This document shows, piece after piece, positions 8,841 through 17,658 of a stretch of 64,000 bases of DNA. The notes beneath the pieces were generated by a model. The model saw only the letters and a program-made list of their open reading frames with translations, searched no databases and was not told the DNA's origin. The position numbers and the translations under genes are program-made. Each line of letters opens with the position of its first letter. The stretch's first letter is position 1. The stretch is from Candidatus Microthrix subdominans (GTDB lineage: Bacteria > Actinomycetota > Acidimicrobiia > Acidimicrobiales > Microtrichaceae), in NCBI GenBank assembly GCA_016719385.1, contig JADJZA010000007.1, positions 558,001-622,000 of the forward strand. The letters run 5' to 3'.

Positions 8841-10355
8841 ATGGGAAAGAACAACAGGGCAAGGCGGGCGGCCAAAGCCAAAGCCAGGTCGAGGGCGCAG
8901 GCGACTTCACGTGAGCGGGCAAGGCGCCGTGACCAGGCTGACGCCGACGACCGAAGCGGCCATGGTGCTGCCGGGCCGAGTGGCGCTACTGGGCATGGCG
9001 GGGGCGAGGGCCACCGCCAAACCAACGACATCTTTGGTGACTCCTATCGGGCCGATCCAGAGGGATGGACCCACGACCTGCTGGTGGACGCGGGCTCGTT
9101 TCAACACCAAGAGAAGCGGAACCGGCGGTACAACAGTGACCTTCGCACGGCCGTGCTGCGCCAGCTGGGTCGGGTGCCGTTGGACGTGCTGGCAACCGCG
9201 GCCGAGCGGGCGTTGCTCGGGCGTGTTGAGGCGCTGTGGCAGGGCGGGTGGCAACCGGTCGAGCTGCTTCGGCAGGCCCGGCTCAACGGCAGCAAAGCGA
9301 TCACGGCCAGGCTGATGGCCCAGGTCGTCGCCAACGATGATGCTCGGCGACGAGCAGCCACCCTCGACTCGCGGTGGATCTCCCAGGTCGAGGCGCTGGA
9401 CCTCCCCGCCGCCGACGCCAAACCGGGTTGGATCCGCCGCTGGGTTGGAGGCGAGGGATTGGACCTTGCCGACGCCCGTGACGCGCTGATCGACGCCCTG
9501 GCGGTCATGTTTCTTCCCCGGCTGGAGTGCCTGATCCCTCCGCCCGGTTCGTTGGGTGCCGCCTCGACCAGGTCCAAGCCGGTGCGCGGCGATACGTCCT
9601 CAGAACGTGATCCGATGCTCGAGCGCATTCGTGCGCTGCTGGCCAAGGCCGAGTCGACCGACTTCGAAGAGGAAGCGATGGCGTTCACCACCAAGGCCCA
9701 GGAGTTGATCACCCGGCATGCCATCGACGAGGCGATGCTCGCCGACGCCGATGCAACGTCCGAGCAGGAACCCAGCATCATTCGGGTCCCCATCGACCCG
9801 CCTTATTGGGATGCCAAGGGTTTTATGCTGCAGCTCGTCGCCGAACGCAGCCGCTGTCGGGCGGTGATGATGGACGGGCTGAACATGTCGCGGGTGGTCG
9901 GGTATCCGGCCGACCTCACCGCCGTCGAGCTGCTGTTCACCTCGTTGCTGATCCAGGCTCAAACCGCCTTGGCGCAGGCGGGCAAGACCGCGCCTCCGGG
10001 CACCCGAACTCGCAGCACCTCGTATCGATCCTCGTTTCTGGTCGCCTATGCGCATCGCATCGGCGACCGTCTCTCCGAGATCAATGCGGCCGTTGCCTCC
10101 GACGTCGCCGAGCGGGAGGGGGGAAGTTTCCTGCCGGTGTTGCGGGCGCGGGAGGATTGCATCGACGACTTCATGGCCGAGAACTACGGGGACACCGTCA
10201 GCGGCAGCGTTCGAGGCGGCTACGACCCCGCTGCAGCCGCCCACGGCAGCGTGGCGGCCGACTCGGCGCAGCTCAGCTTCGGCGACGTGGAAGGCAACCA
10301 ATCCTCGAGCCCGGACGTCGGTGCAGCACCGCTGGCCGCCCTCCCGGCAACGTAG
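8841..10355 (+). CDS. DUF2786 domain protein upstream of the Wadjet operon
   Basis: The start ATG at 8841 opens MGKNNRARRAAKAKARSRAQ, a lysine/arginine-rich tail. An upstream frame from 8820 adds only seven residues. A helical middle (about residues 90-240) precedes the DUF2786 domain at about 258-296 (ERIRALLAKAEST, then TKAQELITRHAID), followed by a C-terminal domain with conserved arginines (SYRSSFLVAYAHRIGDRL). DUF2786 has no settled function but is common in actinobacteria and phage-related loci. The gene reads toward jetA and ends 99 bp before its start, so co-expression is possible but not shown. The basic N-terminus hints at nucleic acid binding, which is inference. Confidence 0.75.
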   Translation: MGKNNRARRAAKAKARSRAQATSRERARRRDQADADDRSGHGAAGPSGATGHGGGEGHRQTNDIFGDSYRADPEGWTHDLLVDAGSFQHQEKRNRRYNSDLRTAVLRQLGRVPLDVLATAAERALLGRVEALWQGGWQPVELLRQARLNGSKAITARLMAQVVANDDARRRAATLDSRWISQVEALDLPAADAKPGWIRRWVGGEGLDLADARDALIDALAVMFLPRLECLIPPPGSLGAASTRSKPVRGDTSSERDPMLERIRALLAKAESTDFEEEAMAFTTKAQELITRHAIDEAMLADADATSEQEPSIIRVPIDPPYWDAKGFMLQLVAERSRCRAVMMDGLNMSRVVGYPADLTAVELLFTSLLIQAQTALAQAGKTAPPGTRTRSTSYRSSFLVAYAHRIGDRLSEINAAVASDVAEREGGSFLPVLRAREDCIDDFMAENYGDTVSGSVRGGYDPAAAAHGSVAADSAQLSFGDVEGNQSSSPDVGAAPLAALPAT

Positions 10356-10454
10356 TTTGGGACCCAGGCGTTGGAATCCGATGGCGTCTGGGGTTTGAGA
10401 ATGCAAGGCCAGCGGGCGGGAGCCCCACCGATCTCCTGCGGTACGGTCGTGGCG

Positions 10455-12080
10455 ATGGATCTTCCGGACAGCGTCCCTTCGGCGGAGCCGGCGCAGCCCT
10501 CCTCAGCGGACACGACCGGCGCCAATGGCCGCCAGGTCGAGGTGGCGCCGTTGCTCGACCGGGGTGCTGGTGTCGAGCATGGTCCCGGCGCCATGCACCT
10601 GCGGCTGCTCGACGGCGAGGAGCGCAACAAGCTGCGGGTGCTGAAGGCGGCCACCGAGGCCAACGCGCCGATCTACCTGGCCATCCTGGCGGTGTTCGTC
10701 GCAGCCCGAGAGCGCTACGAGGTGGAGATCCGCACCGAACGCATCGCCGCGGAGCTGGCGGCGGCGGGCCTCGGTACCGAGGGGTTGGAGCCCGCCCTCG
10801 AGCAACTGCGCGACTGGGGCAACCTCACCTGGACCCAGGACACGGTCCGGGTCTCCCGGCTCGAGGACTTCCGGCGCCGACGGGCGCTGTGGCAGCTGAC
10901 GGCGGCGGGGCAGGCCTCCCACGATGCGGTGCTGGCCGTGCTCGGCGCGTCGGACCAGGGTGGATCGTTACAGCGCACCCTGTTTCGGGACATCCGCGAC
11001 AACCTGGCGCTGCTGGCCGATGCGATCGATCGTTCCGACGGCGAGCAGGTGTACCTGCGCCTGCGGGACCTGGACGGATCGCTGCGGGAACTGGCCGCCA
11101 ACGCCCGCGACTTTCACGCCGCCGTCGCCCAGCTGCGCCGCGAACACGACGCGGACCCGGCCCGCTTTCTGGTCTACAAGGACCTGCTGATCGACTACCT
11201 GGAGCAGTTCCTCGACCACCTGATGACCCAGCGGGGCCTGGTGGCCCGAGGGGTGGAGGCGGTGAACCAGCGGGGGGTCGAGCGGCTGGGCGAACTGGCG
11301 GCGGCGGGCGACGACTCGGCCGGCTTGTTCGACACCGACGACCGGGCCGAGCGATGGTGCAACCGTTGGACCGGCCTGGCCGACTGGTTCGTCTCGGTCG
11401 GCGACCGGCCCTCCGGCGCCGACGACCTCACCGCTGCCACCACGACGGCCATCCGTGAGCTGCTGGCGTTGCTGCGGCGGGTGACCGAGAGCGCTCGCCG
11501 CCCGATCACCCGAGCGTCGGAGCTGTTGGTGCTGGCCCGCTGGTTCCGCCGCATCGACGACCGGGCCGCCGCCGAGCTGTTCGATGCCGCCTTCGGCCTG
11601 GGTCGGCCGCTGCACTTGAGCGACGGCGAGGCCGACGACGAGACGGTTGCTGCGTCCGACTCGTGGTGGGATGCGCCTCCGGTGAACGTGCCGGTGACGT
11701 TGCGCGAGCACGGCCGGCGCCCGTCGCCGGGGCGCCCGGCCCAGGCCACCGACTATTCGGTCACCAAGGCCCAGCTGATGGCTGAGCACCGGTCGGCACA
11801 GACGGCCCGGGCCGAGGCGGCCGCTCGGCTGTGTGCCAGGCCGGTGGAGGGACGGGTGCTCTCCGACGCTGAGGCCACGATCCTGTTCGAGCTGCTCGAT
11901 CGGGCGGCGCATTTGCGTTCGGTCGGCGACGAGCCGGGCAGCGACGACCCGGTTCGCGTCGAGGGTGCGCTGGCCACGTTTCGGCCCGACCCCGACGGCA
12001 TGGTCATACGAACCCGCCGAGGTTCGCTCACCATCGGCGAGCACCGCCTGCACATCGAGCCGGTTGGAGCCACGTCGTGA
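10455..12080 (+). CDS. jetA: Wadjet type II component JetA (TIGR02677/DUF2397)
   Basis: A 541-residue protein with the actinobacterial four-gene-cassette signature TIGR02677. After a variable N-terminus comes RLLDGEERNKLRVLKAATEA, a winged-helix-like region with paired helices, VYKDLLIDYLEQFLDHLM near residues 240-256, and a C-terminal winged-helix part. In Wadjet, JetA acts as the kleisin-like subunit that bridges the SMC-like JetC heads, with JetB and JetD completing the complex that cleaves circular plasmid DNA. The ATG at 10455 is chosen over one at 10371 because the intervening residues resemble non-coding leader. Its stop overlaps the GTG of jetB by 4 bp. Confidence 0.88.
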   Translation: MDLPDSVPSAEPAQPSSADTTGANGRQVEVAPLLDRGAGVEHGPGAMHLRLLDGEERNKLRVLKAATEANAPIYLAILAVFVAARERYEVEIRTERIAAELAAAGLGTEGLEPALEQLRDWGNLTWTQDTVRVSRLEDFRRRRALWQLTAAGQASHDAVLAVLGASDQGGSLQRTLFRDIRDNLALLADAIDRSDGEQVYLRLRDLDGSLRELAANARDFHAAVAQLRREHDADPARFLVYKDLLIDYLEQFLDHLMTQRGLVARGVEAVNQRGVERLGELAAAGDDSAGLFDTDDRAERWCNRWTGLADWFVSVGDRPSGADDLTAATTTAIRELLALLRRVTESARRPITRASELLVLARWFRRIDDRAAAELFDAAFGLGRPLHLSDGEADDETVAASDSWWDAPPVNVPVTLREHGRRPSPGRPAQATDYSVTKAQLMAEHRSAQTARAEAAARLCARPVEGRVLSDAEATILFELLDRAAHLRSVGDEPGSDDPVRVEGALATFRPDPDGMVIRTRRGSLTIGEHRLHIEPVGATS

Positions 12081-13417
12081 GCGCTGTGACCACCGGCCTG
12101 ATCGCTCCGTTCGACGGAGCCACCTCGGGTCCGAGGGCGGCGGTGCAGATCGATCCCGGCGAACTCGAGGATTTCCAGCGCACCGCTCGGCTGCTGTTGG
12201 GCCATCCGTTGGTCACTCCCACCTGGCCGAGCCCCAAGGCGTTCACGGCCGTGCGCCGCTGGGAGGTGCCGCTGCGCAACGAGTTCTCGCGGGTGTTGGG
12301 CTTCCGCCTCGACGTCGGGCGCAGCTCGGCCCGGCTGTATCGCCGGTCGGCCACCACGTCGGAGCACCGTGGGGCCTTCACCCGCACGCTTCGCCCGCTG
12401 GGGCACGTCGCCTGCTCGTTCCTGTGTTTGGTGTTGGCGGCGTTGGAGGAGCTGGGCGACCAGACGACGGCGTCCCGCCTGGCCGAAGCCGTGCTGCGCT
12501 TGCGTTCGGGGGACGACGCCCTGCCGGTTGACCTCACCGCGTACACGCAGCGAAGGGCGTTCGTCGACGCGGTGACGTGGCTGGAGGGCCGCGGCGTGCT
12601 CGGCCTGCGCGACGGAGGCGCCGACCAGTGGCTGGAAAACGACGCAGACGGCGATGCCCTCTACGACGTCGACCGAGACTGTGTGTCCCGACTGTTGGTC
12701 AGCTCGCCCAGCGTGCTGCGCGGCGTGGGGGAGGCCGCCGACTTCCTGGTGGAACCCACCGCTCCCGGCACCGAGGATCGGCCCCAGGCGCTGCGCCACC
12801 GGCTGGCTCGTCGACTGGTCGAGGGCCCGGTGATGTCGTACTCGGATCTCGGCGCGGATGAACTGAACTACGTGCGTGAGCGACGCACCCGCCTGGTCCG
12901 TGACCTGGAGCAGCTCACCGGCTGCCATGTCGAGTCCCGGGCCGAGGGCATGAGCCTGGTCGACGCCACGATCGAGCCGATCACCGAGCCACGGCATCGT
13001 TTTCCCAGCGGAGGAACGCTCACCCAGGCCGCCCTCTTGTGGGGCGCGGCGCTGGTCGAGCTGGCGGCGACCGGAGACGAGGTGATTCGGGAGACGGTCC
13101 TGGAGCCCGATGATGAGGTCCGTCTCGCCCCGGCGGCCGAACGGTGGGTGAACGGCGCCGCGGCGGATGAGGCCTGGGAGGAAATCGCCGATCGGTACCG
13201 GTCGAAGTTCTCCTCGGACTACCGCGAGTCGCCCGACAAGCTGCGTCGTGAGGTGGGGGAGTTGCTGGCGCGGTTCGGGCTCCTTGCCGTCGAGGGCGAC
13301 CGGCTGCGGGTGCACGCAGCGCTGGCCCGCTATCGGCCCGACGCCGATGCGGAGGTCGACGGGCAGACCTCCGAGAACGCCCTCACCTCGCAGATGTTTG
13401 GAGATGATCAACCGTGA
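12077..13417 (+). CDS. jetB: Wadjet type II component JetB (TIGR02678/DUF2398)
   Basis: A 446-residue protein of the TIGR02678 family. The N-terminal part runs DFQRTARLLLGHPLVTPTWP, followed by NEFSRVLGFRLDVGRSSARL and the HVACSFLCLVLAALEELG helix. The C-terminal half is a winged-helix region. By analogy with JetB and MukE-type proteins it should be the small subunit that binds JetA and regulates JetC head engagement. It starts with GTG at 12077, which overlaps the jetA stop (GTGA), and its stop overlaps the jetC GTG at 13414, so the three are translationally coupled. The frame is intact. Confidence 0.88.
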   Translation: MSAVTTGLIAPFDGATSGPRAAVQIDPGELEDFQRTARLLLGHPLVTPTWPSPKAFTAVRRWEVPLRNEFSRVLGFRLDVGRSSARLYRRSATTSEHRGAFTRTLRPLGHVACSFLCLVLAALEELGDQTTASRLAEAVLRLRSGDDALPVDLTAYTQRRAFVDAVTWLEGRGVLGLRDGGADQWLENDADGDALYDVDRDCVSRLLVSSPSVLRGVGEAADFLVEPTAPGTEDRPQALRHRLARRLVEGPVMSYSDLGADELNYVRERRTRLVRDLEQLTGCHVESRAEGMSLVDATIEPITEPRHRFPSGGTLTQAALLWGAALVELAATGDEVIRETVLEPDDEVRLAPAAERWVNGAAADEAWEEIADRYRSKFSSDYRESPDKLRREVGELLARFGLLAVEGDRLRVHAALARYRPDADAEVDGQTSENALTSQMFGDDQP

Positions 13418-16400
13418 GTGAATCGAGTGCCGACACCCGCGCGAGCGTAGCGCCGACGGATCGGTGGAGGCCCCACCGTGCGGGGATCCGCAACGTGTGG
13501 GAATACGACGACCAGGTGTTCTCGTTCGCCGGCGGACGGCTGATCCTTCGTGGCCCCAACGGCTCGGGCAAATCCAACGCGCTGGCCCTGCTGTTCCCCT
13601 TCCTGATGGAGGGGGTGATGAGCGCCGACGCCATGGACCCGTTCGCCGGCGGCCGCTCGATGCGATCGCTGCTGCTCGGGGTGCTGCGCGATGACGAGGC
13701 GGGGTCACGCAAGTTCCGTCACGATCAGCGGCTTGGTTACGTGTGGATGGAGTTCGAACGGAACGCCTCGGGTGACGGGGCGACGCCCGCGCACCTCACG
13801 ATCGGCTGCGGCGCCCGGGCGACCGCTGCGTCGACCAACACCGCGTCCTGGTTCTTCGTCACCGAGCAGCGGGTCGGGCTCGACTTCGACCTGGCGCCCG
13901 ACGGCAGCCCGCTCACCCGGGGCCGCCTGCGCGACGAGCTGGGCATCGGCGCGGTGTTCGACACCGCCGAGACCTATCGGGCCGCAGTCGATCGTGCGCT
14001 GCTGGGCATGGGGTCCGACCGTCACCAGAAGCTGACCACGTTGATCCGGGTGCTTCGTCGCCCGCAGTTGGCGGGCAAGCTCGACCTTCGCCTGCTGTCC
14101 GAGGTGCTCTCCGGCGGACTTCCGGCGCTGGACGACCACGTGCTTGACGACGTGGCCCAAAGCCTGGATGACCTCGAGGCCACCCAGCGCGACCTGGCCG
14201 ACCTGAAGGCCACCCGGGCCATCGTCGACGCCTTCGTGCCCGTCTACGTCACCTACCTCACCGGCGAGGCGCTGGGTCGATCGACAGCGGTGATCGATGC
14301 TGCCCAGGTACTGCGGCGGGCCAACCGGACCGTCGTCGACACCGTGGCCGAGGCCGCTCGCATCGAGGGCGCAGTGTCCGAGAACGAGGCCGGCCGTCGC
14401 AGCATGGCCCTGGAACGATCGGTGGTCGATGGGCGTCGCACCGCCGTCTTGGAATCGCCCGCCTACCGGGACGCCAGCAGCCTTGCCGAGGTGGAGGCGT
14501 CCGTGGGCCGGGCTGCCAAGTTCGAGGCCAAGGCGGCGGGACAGCGCGACGGCGCCGCCCAGCGCGCCGACGCGGCCGACGCGGCCGCAACCGCTGCCAC
14601 CGGGCGGGCCGCCGAAACGCTGACCGGCGCCGAGGCGGCCCTCACCGAGGTCGAGGACGCGGCGGATGCCGGCGACATCGCCTGGACCCTCACCCGGGAG
14701 GAGGCACGGGTGCCCGACCGCTTGGAGCCGGGAGCCCGGGTGGCCGAGCGATCCCGGCGCGACGACCTCAAGGCGGTACGCGCAGCGTTGGGGCAACGCA
14801 ACGAGGCCGCCCGGGACCACGTCCGTGCGGAGGAGGCCGCTTCCCAGGCGCTGCGCTCGGCCGACGACGCCGACGCGGTCGCGGCCGAGGCTGCGATCTC
14901 CACCGAGCAGGCTCGGGCAGCGCTGGGTGAGTCGGTTGAGCAGTGGGTGGCGACCGCACCCTGGGTGCCCGAGACCGTCGCTGCAGCGGGTGAGCGAGGA
15001 TTGTCTGAAGCGGCGTTGGTCGGTCCCCGGTTGGTCGACACCGCGTCGGTTGGTGACCGGCTGGCCGACGCCATCGATGCGCTCGGCGAGTCGGGCGCAC
15101 CGTCGCTTTCGGCAGCGTTCGGGGAGGCCACCGACCCGGCCCGGGTCGAGCTGATCGAACGCCGCAGCGCCAGCCGGGGCCTCATCGACACCCTGAAGGC
15201 CGAGGTCGTGTCGCTGGAAACCCAGCGCGACGAGGTGGGGTCGGAGACCGACCCGGGCCCGGCGCCGCCCACCTGGCGGACCGAACGTGAGCCCGGACGC
15301 CCCGGGGCGCCGCTGTGGCGGTGCTGCGACTGGGCACCGGGGGTCGACGACCACGATCGGGGCCAGCTGGAGGCGGCGCTGGACGCCGCCGGTCTGCTGG
15401 ACGCCTGGATCGCACCCGATGGCCAAGAACCCGGCGGTGCAGCGCCAGCCGGGTCGGCCGACTCGTGGCTGGCGTCATCGCACGCGTCGGCGGCCGAACC
15501 GGACGATCGCTCGGACCTGACGTCGGTGCTGGTGCCATCGGTTCCCGGGGGATCGGGTCTCTCCGAGGCGGCCGTCAGTCGGGTGCTGGCGGTGATCACG
15601 CTCACCGAGGACGGCGTCGTCCATGACGGAGCAGGCGTCACCGTCGACGGTCGGTTCGCCCTCGGACCGTTGCGGGGCCGCACCACCAAACCCGAGCCGG
15701 AGTACGTGGGTGCCACCGCCCGGGCCGAGCGGCGACGCCGCCGTCTTGCCGAACTCGATGCCCTGATCGCGGCTGCCGAGGCGGCGGTCAACGTCGAGTC
15801 GGCAGTACTCCTCGGTCTGGAAGCCGCCCTGGCCGCGCTGGCAGCTGCGGCTGCGACCCTGCCGTCGGCGGACGCGTTGCTTCGTGCGGTCGACGCCGAA
15901 CGGCGTGCTCGTTCGCAGGCCGAGGCCCATCGGGAGTTGGCCGAGCGGGCCGCCGAGGATGAGGCGCTCGCCGCCGAGGCGGCTGGCGCCGCCGAGGCCA
16001 ACCTCCAGGCGACGGCGGTCCAGCACCGGCTGGAGGGCGACGCCGCCTCACTCGACCGGGTCACCGACCTGGTCGACCGCTACGCAGGTGCGGTCCGCAC
16101 GGCGATCGCCGCCCGCCGGTCGGCAGAGGCCGATGCTGCACGGGCCGAGCAGGAACGTGGTCGGGCGGCCGACGCAGCGCAAGTGCTCGCCGACGCCGAG
16201 CGGGATCTGGCAGCAGCCGCCGAGGAGCACTCCACGCTGGCGTCCCGCGCGGCCACCCTGCGCGAGCGGCTGGGCGAGGATGCCGAGGCGCCACTGGAAG
16301 CGCTGAAGCGGGCCGAGGCCGAACTGCTGGCGCTCGACGAGCGGTCCGAAGTGTTGCGGGAAGCGCTCGGTGACCTCCAGACCGCGTTGGGCCGGGCTCA

Positions 16401-17658
16401 GGAGGCCGCCGACCAGGCACGAGGAGCGGTCGCCCGGCACGAGGGCACACTGGCGGCGCGATCCGAGCGGCTGCCGGTGTTGCGCCGTCACGATCTGCTG
16501 GCCCTGCTCGTGCCGGATCGATTCCCAACCGAGGTTGACGTGGTTCCACTTGAACCGTTGCCGATCGGCGCGGTCGAGTTTGCCCGGTGGCTGAACGACC
16601 GCCTGGATGGTTCCGCGCCGACACCCGAGCAGCGGGAGCAGAACGTCGCTGCGTTGGATCGTGCCCAGAAAAAGGTGATCGACGAGCTGCACCACGGATA
16701 CGACGCCGCGTTCCCCCACGACGACGATCTCGTGACCGTCGAGATCAACTCCGACGGCGGTACCGTCTCGCTGGCCGACCTGACCGCCGAGCTGGCCCGC
16801 CAGGACGCGGCCCTCCAGAGCTATCTCACCGAGGGCGACCGGGAGGTGTTCGAGCGTTTCCTGCTCAACCAGGTGTCCCATCAGCTGCGGCGGCTGTTGA
16901 CCGACGCCGACGAGTTCGTCGCCGGGGTCAACCAGGCGCTTGCCGATGTGCGAACCACCAGCCGCCTCGGCGTGGACCTGGGCTGGGAGCTCAACACCGA
17001 CGACGCCGGTATCCGCCAGGCGGTCAAGTTGCTGCGCCACGACACCGAGCAGATGGGGGAGGAGGAGCGCCAGGCGTTGCGGGCGTTCTTCGAGCGGGTC
17101 ATCCGCACCCAACGGGCCGAGGACCCGACCGCCGGGTATCGGGCTGCGCTGGAGAAGGCGCTCGACTACCGGTCCTGGCACGAGTTCCGGCCGTACCTGC
17201 GCACGGCGGACAACAAGCGGGTGAAGCTCACCCGCACTCAGTATCGTCAGCTGTCGGGCGGCGAGCAGGCGATGGCGCTGCACCAGCCCTTGTTCGCGGC
17301 GGCGGCCGCCCACTACGACCGGGCCGAGCCCGACGCCCCCCGCATGATCGCCCTCGACGAGGCATTCGCCGGGATCGACGAGGAGATGCGAGGCAAGCTG
17401 ATGGGGCTGACCGTGGCCTTCGACCTGGACGTCATCCTGACCGGCCACGAGCTGTGGGGCGCCTACGGCGAGGTGCCGTCGGTGGCGGTGCTCGACCTGC
17501 TGCGCCGCCCGCCCGCCGAGGGGGTCAGCGTCGTGTCGCTGCGCTGGGACGGCCACGAACTGATCGATGATGGCGAGCTGGCGGGCACCGCCACCGAGTC
17601 GGTGCCCCAGCGTGCCCCTCACGAAGGCCTGTTTGCCCGCGACCCCGATCAAACGTGA
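13414..17658 (+). CDS. jetC: Wadjet type II SMC-like ATPase JetC (TIGR02680)
   Basis: A 1,414-residue SMC/SbcC-like ATPase. The N-terminal head has Walker A GPNGSGKS at residues 47-54. A very alanine/glutamate-rich coiled-coil region runs from about residue 350 to 1090, interrupted near 600-740 by a globular segment that may be the hinge. The C-terminal head carries the signature LSGGEQAMALHQ near residue 1280, Walker B MIALDEAFAGID near 1310 (catalytic Glu present), and the switch histidine in LTGHELWG. In Wadjet the JetC dimer extrudes loops on DNA, and small circular plasmids are then cut by JetD. The frame is intact over 4.2 kb. Confidence 0.92.
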   Translation: MSESSADTRASVAPTDRWRPHRAGIRNVWEYDDQVFSFAGGRLILRGPNGSGKSNALALLFPFLMEGVMSADAMDPFAGGRSMRSLLLGVLRDDEAGSRKFRHDQRLGYVWMEFERNASGDGATPAHLTIGCGARATAASTNTASWFFVTEQRVGLDFDLAPDGSPLTRGRLRDELGIGAVFDTAETYRAAVDRALLGMGSDRHQKLTTLIRVLRRPQLAGKLDLRLLSEVLSGGLPALDDHVLDDVAQSLDDLEATQRDLADLKATRAIVDAFVPVYVTYLTGEALGRSTAVIDAAQVLRRANRTVVDTVAEAARIEGAVSENEAGRRSMALERSVVDGRRTAVLESPAYRDASSLAEVEASVGRAAKFEAKAAGQRDGAAQRADAADAAATAATGRAAETLTGAEAALTEVEDAADAGDIAWTLTREEARVPDRLEPGARVAERSRRDDLKAVRAALGQRNEAARDHVRAEEAASQALRSADDADAVAAEAAISTEQARAALGESVEQWVATAPWVPETVAAAGERGLSEAALVGPRLVDTASVGDRLADAIDALGESGAPSLSAAFGEATDPARVELIERRSASRGLIDTLKAEVVSLETQRDEVGSETDPGPAPPTWRTEREPGRPGAPLWRCCDWAPGVDDHDRGQLEAALDAAGLLDAWIAPDGQEPGGAAPAGSADSWLASSHASAAEPDDRSDLTSVLVPSVPGGSGLSEAAVSRVLAVITLTEDGVVHDGAGVTVDGRFALGPLRGRTTKPEPEYVGATARAERRRRRLAELDALIAAAEAAVNVESAVLLGLEAALAALAAAAATLPSADALLRAVDAERRARSQAEAHRELAERAAEDEALAAEAAGAAEANLQATAVQHRLEGDAASLDRVTDLVDRYAGAVRTAIAARRSAEADAARAEQERGRAADAAQVLADAERDLAAAAEEHSTLASRAATLRERLGEDAEAPLEALKRAEAELLALDERSEVLREALGDLQTALGRAQEAADQARGAVARHEGTLAARSERLPVLRRHDLLALLVPDRFPTEVDVVPLEPLPIGAVEFARWLNDRLDGSAPTPEQREQNVAALDRAQKKVIDELHHGYDAAFPHDDDLVTVEINSDGGTVSLADLTAELARQDAALQSYLTEGDREVFERFLLNQVSHQLRRLLTDADEFVAGVNQALADVRTTSRLGVDLGWELNTDDAGIRQAVKLLRHDTEQMGEEERQALRAFFERVIRTQRAEDPTAGYRAALEKALDYRSWHEFRPYLRTADNKRVKLTRTQYRQLSGGEQAMALHQPLFAAAAAHYDRAEPDAPRMIALDEAFAGIDEEMRGKLMGLTVAFDLDVILTGHELWGAYGEVPSVAVLDLLRRPPAEGVSVVSLRWDGHELIDDGELAGTATESVPQRAPHEGLFARDPDQT

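Noticed and set aside
13705..17652. Long open frames of about 530-570 codons on the minus strand opposite jetC
   Set aside because: They mirror the high-GC, alanine-rich jetC codons, have no recognisable domain and no ribosome binding site, and are low-complexity. They are shadows of the real gene.
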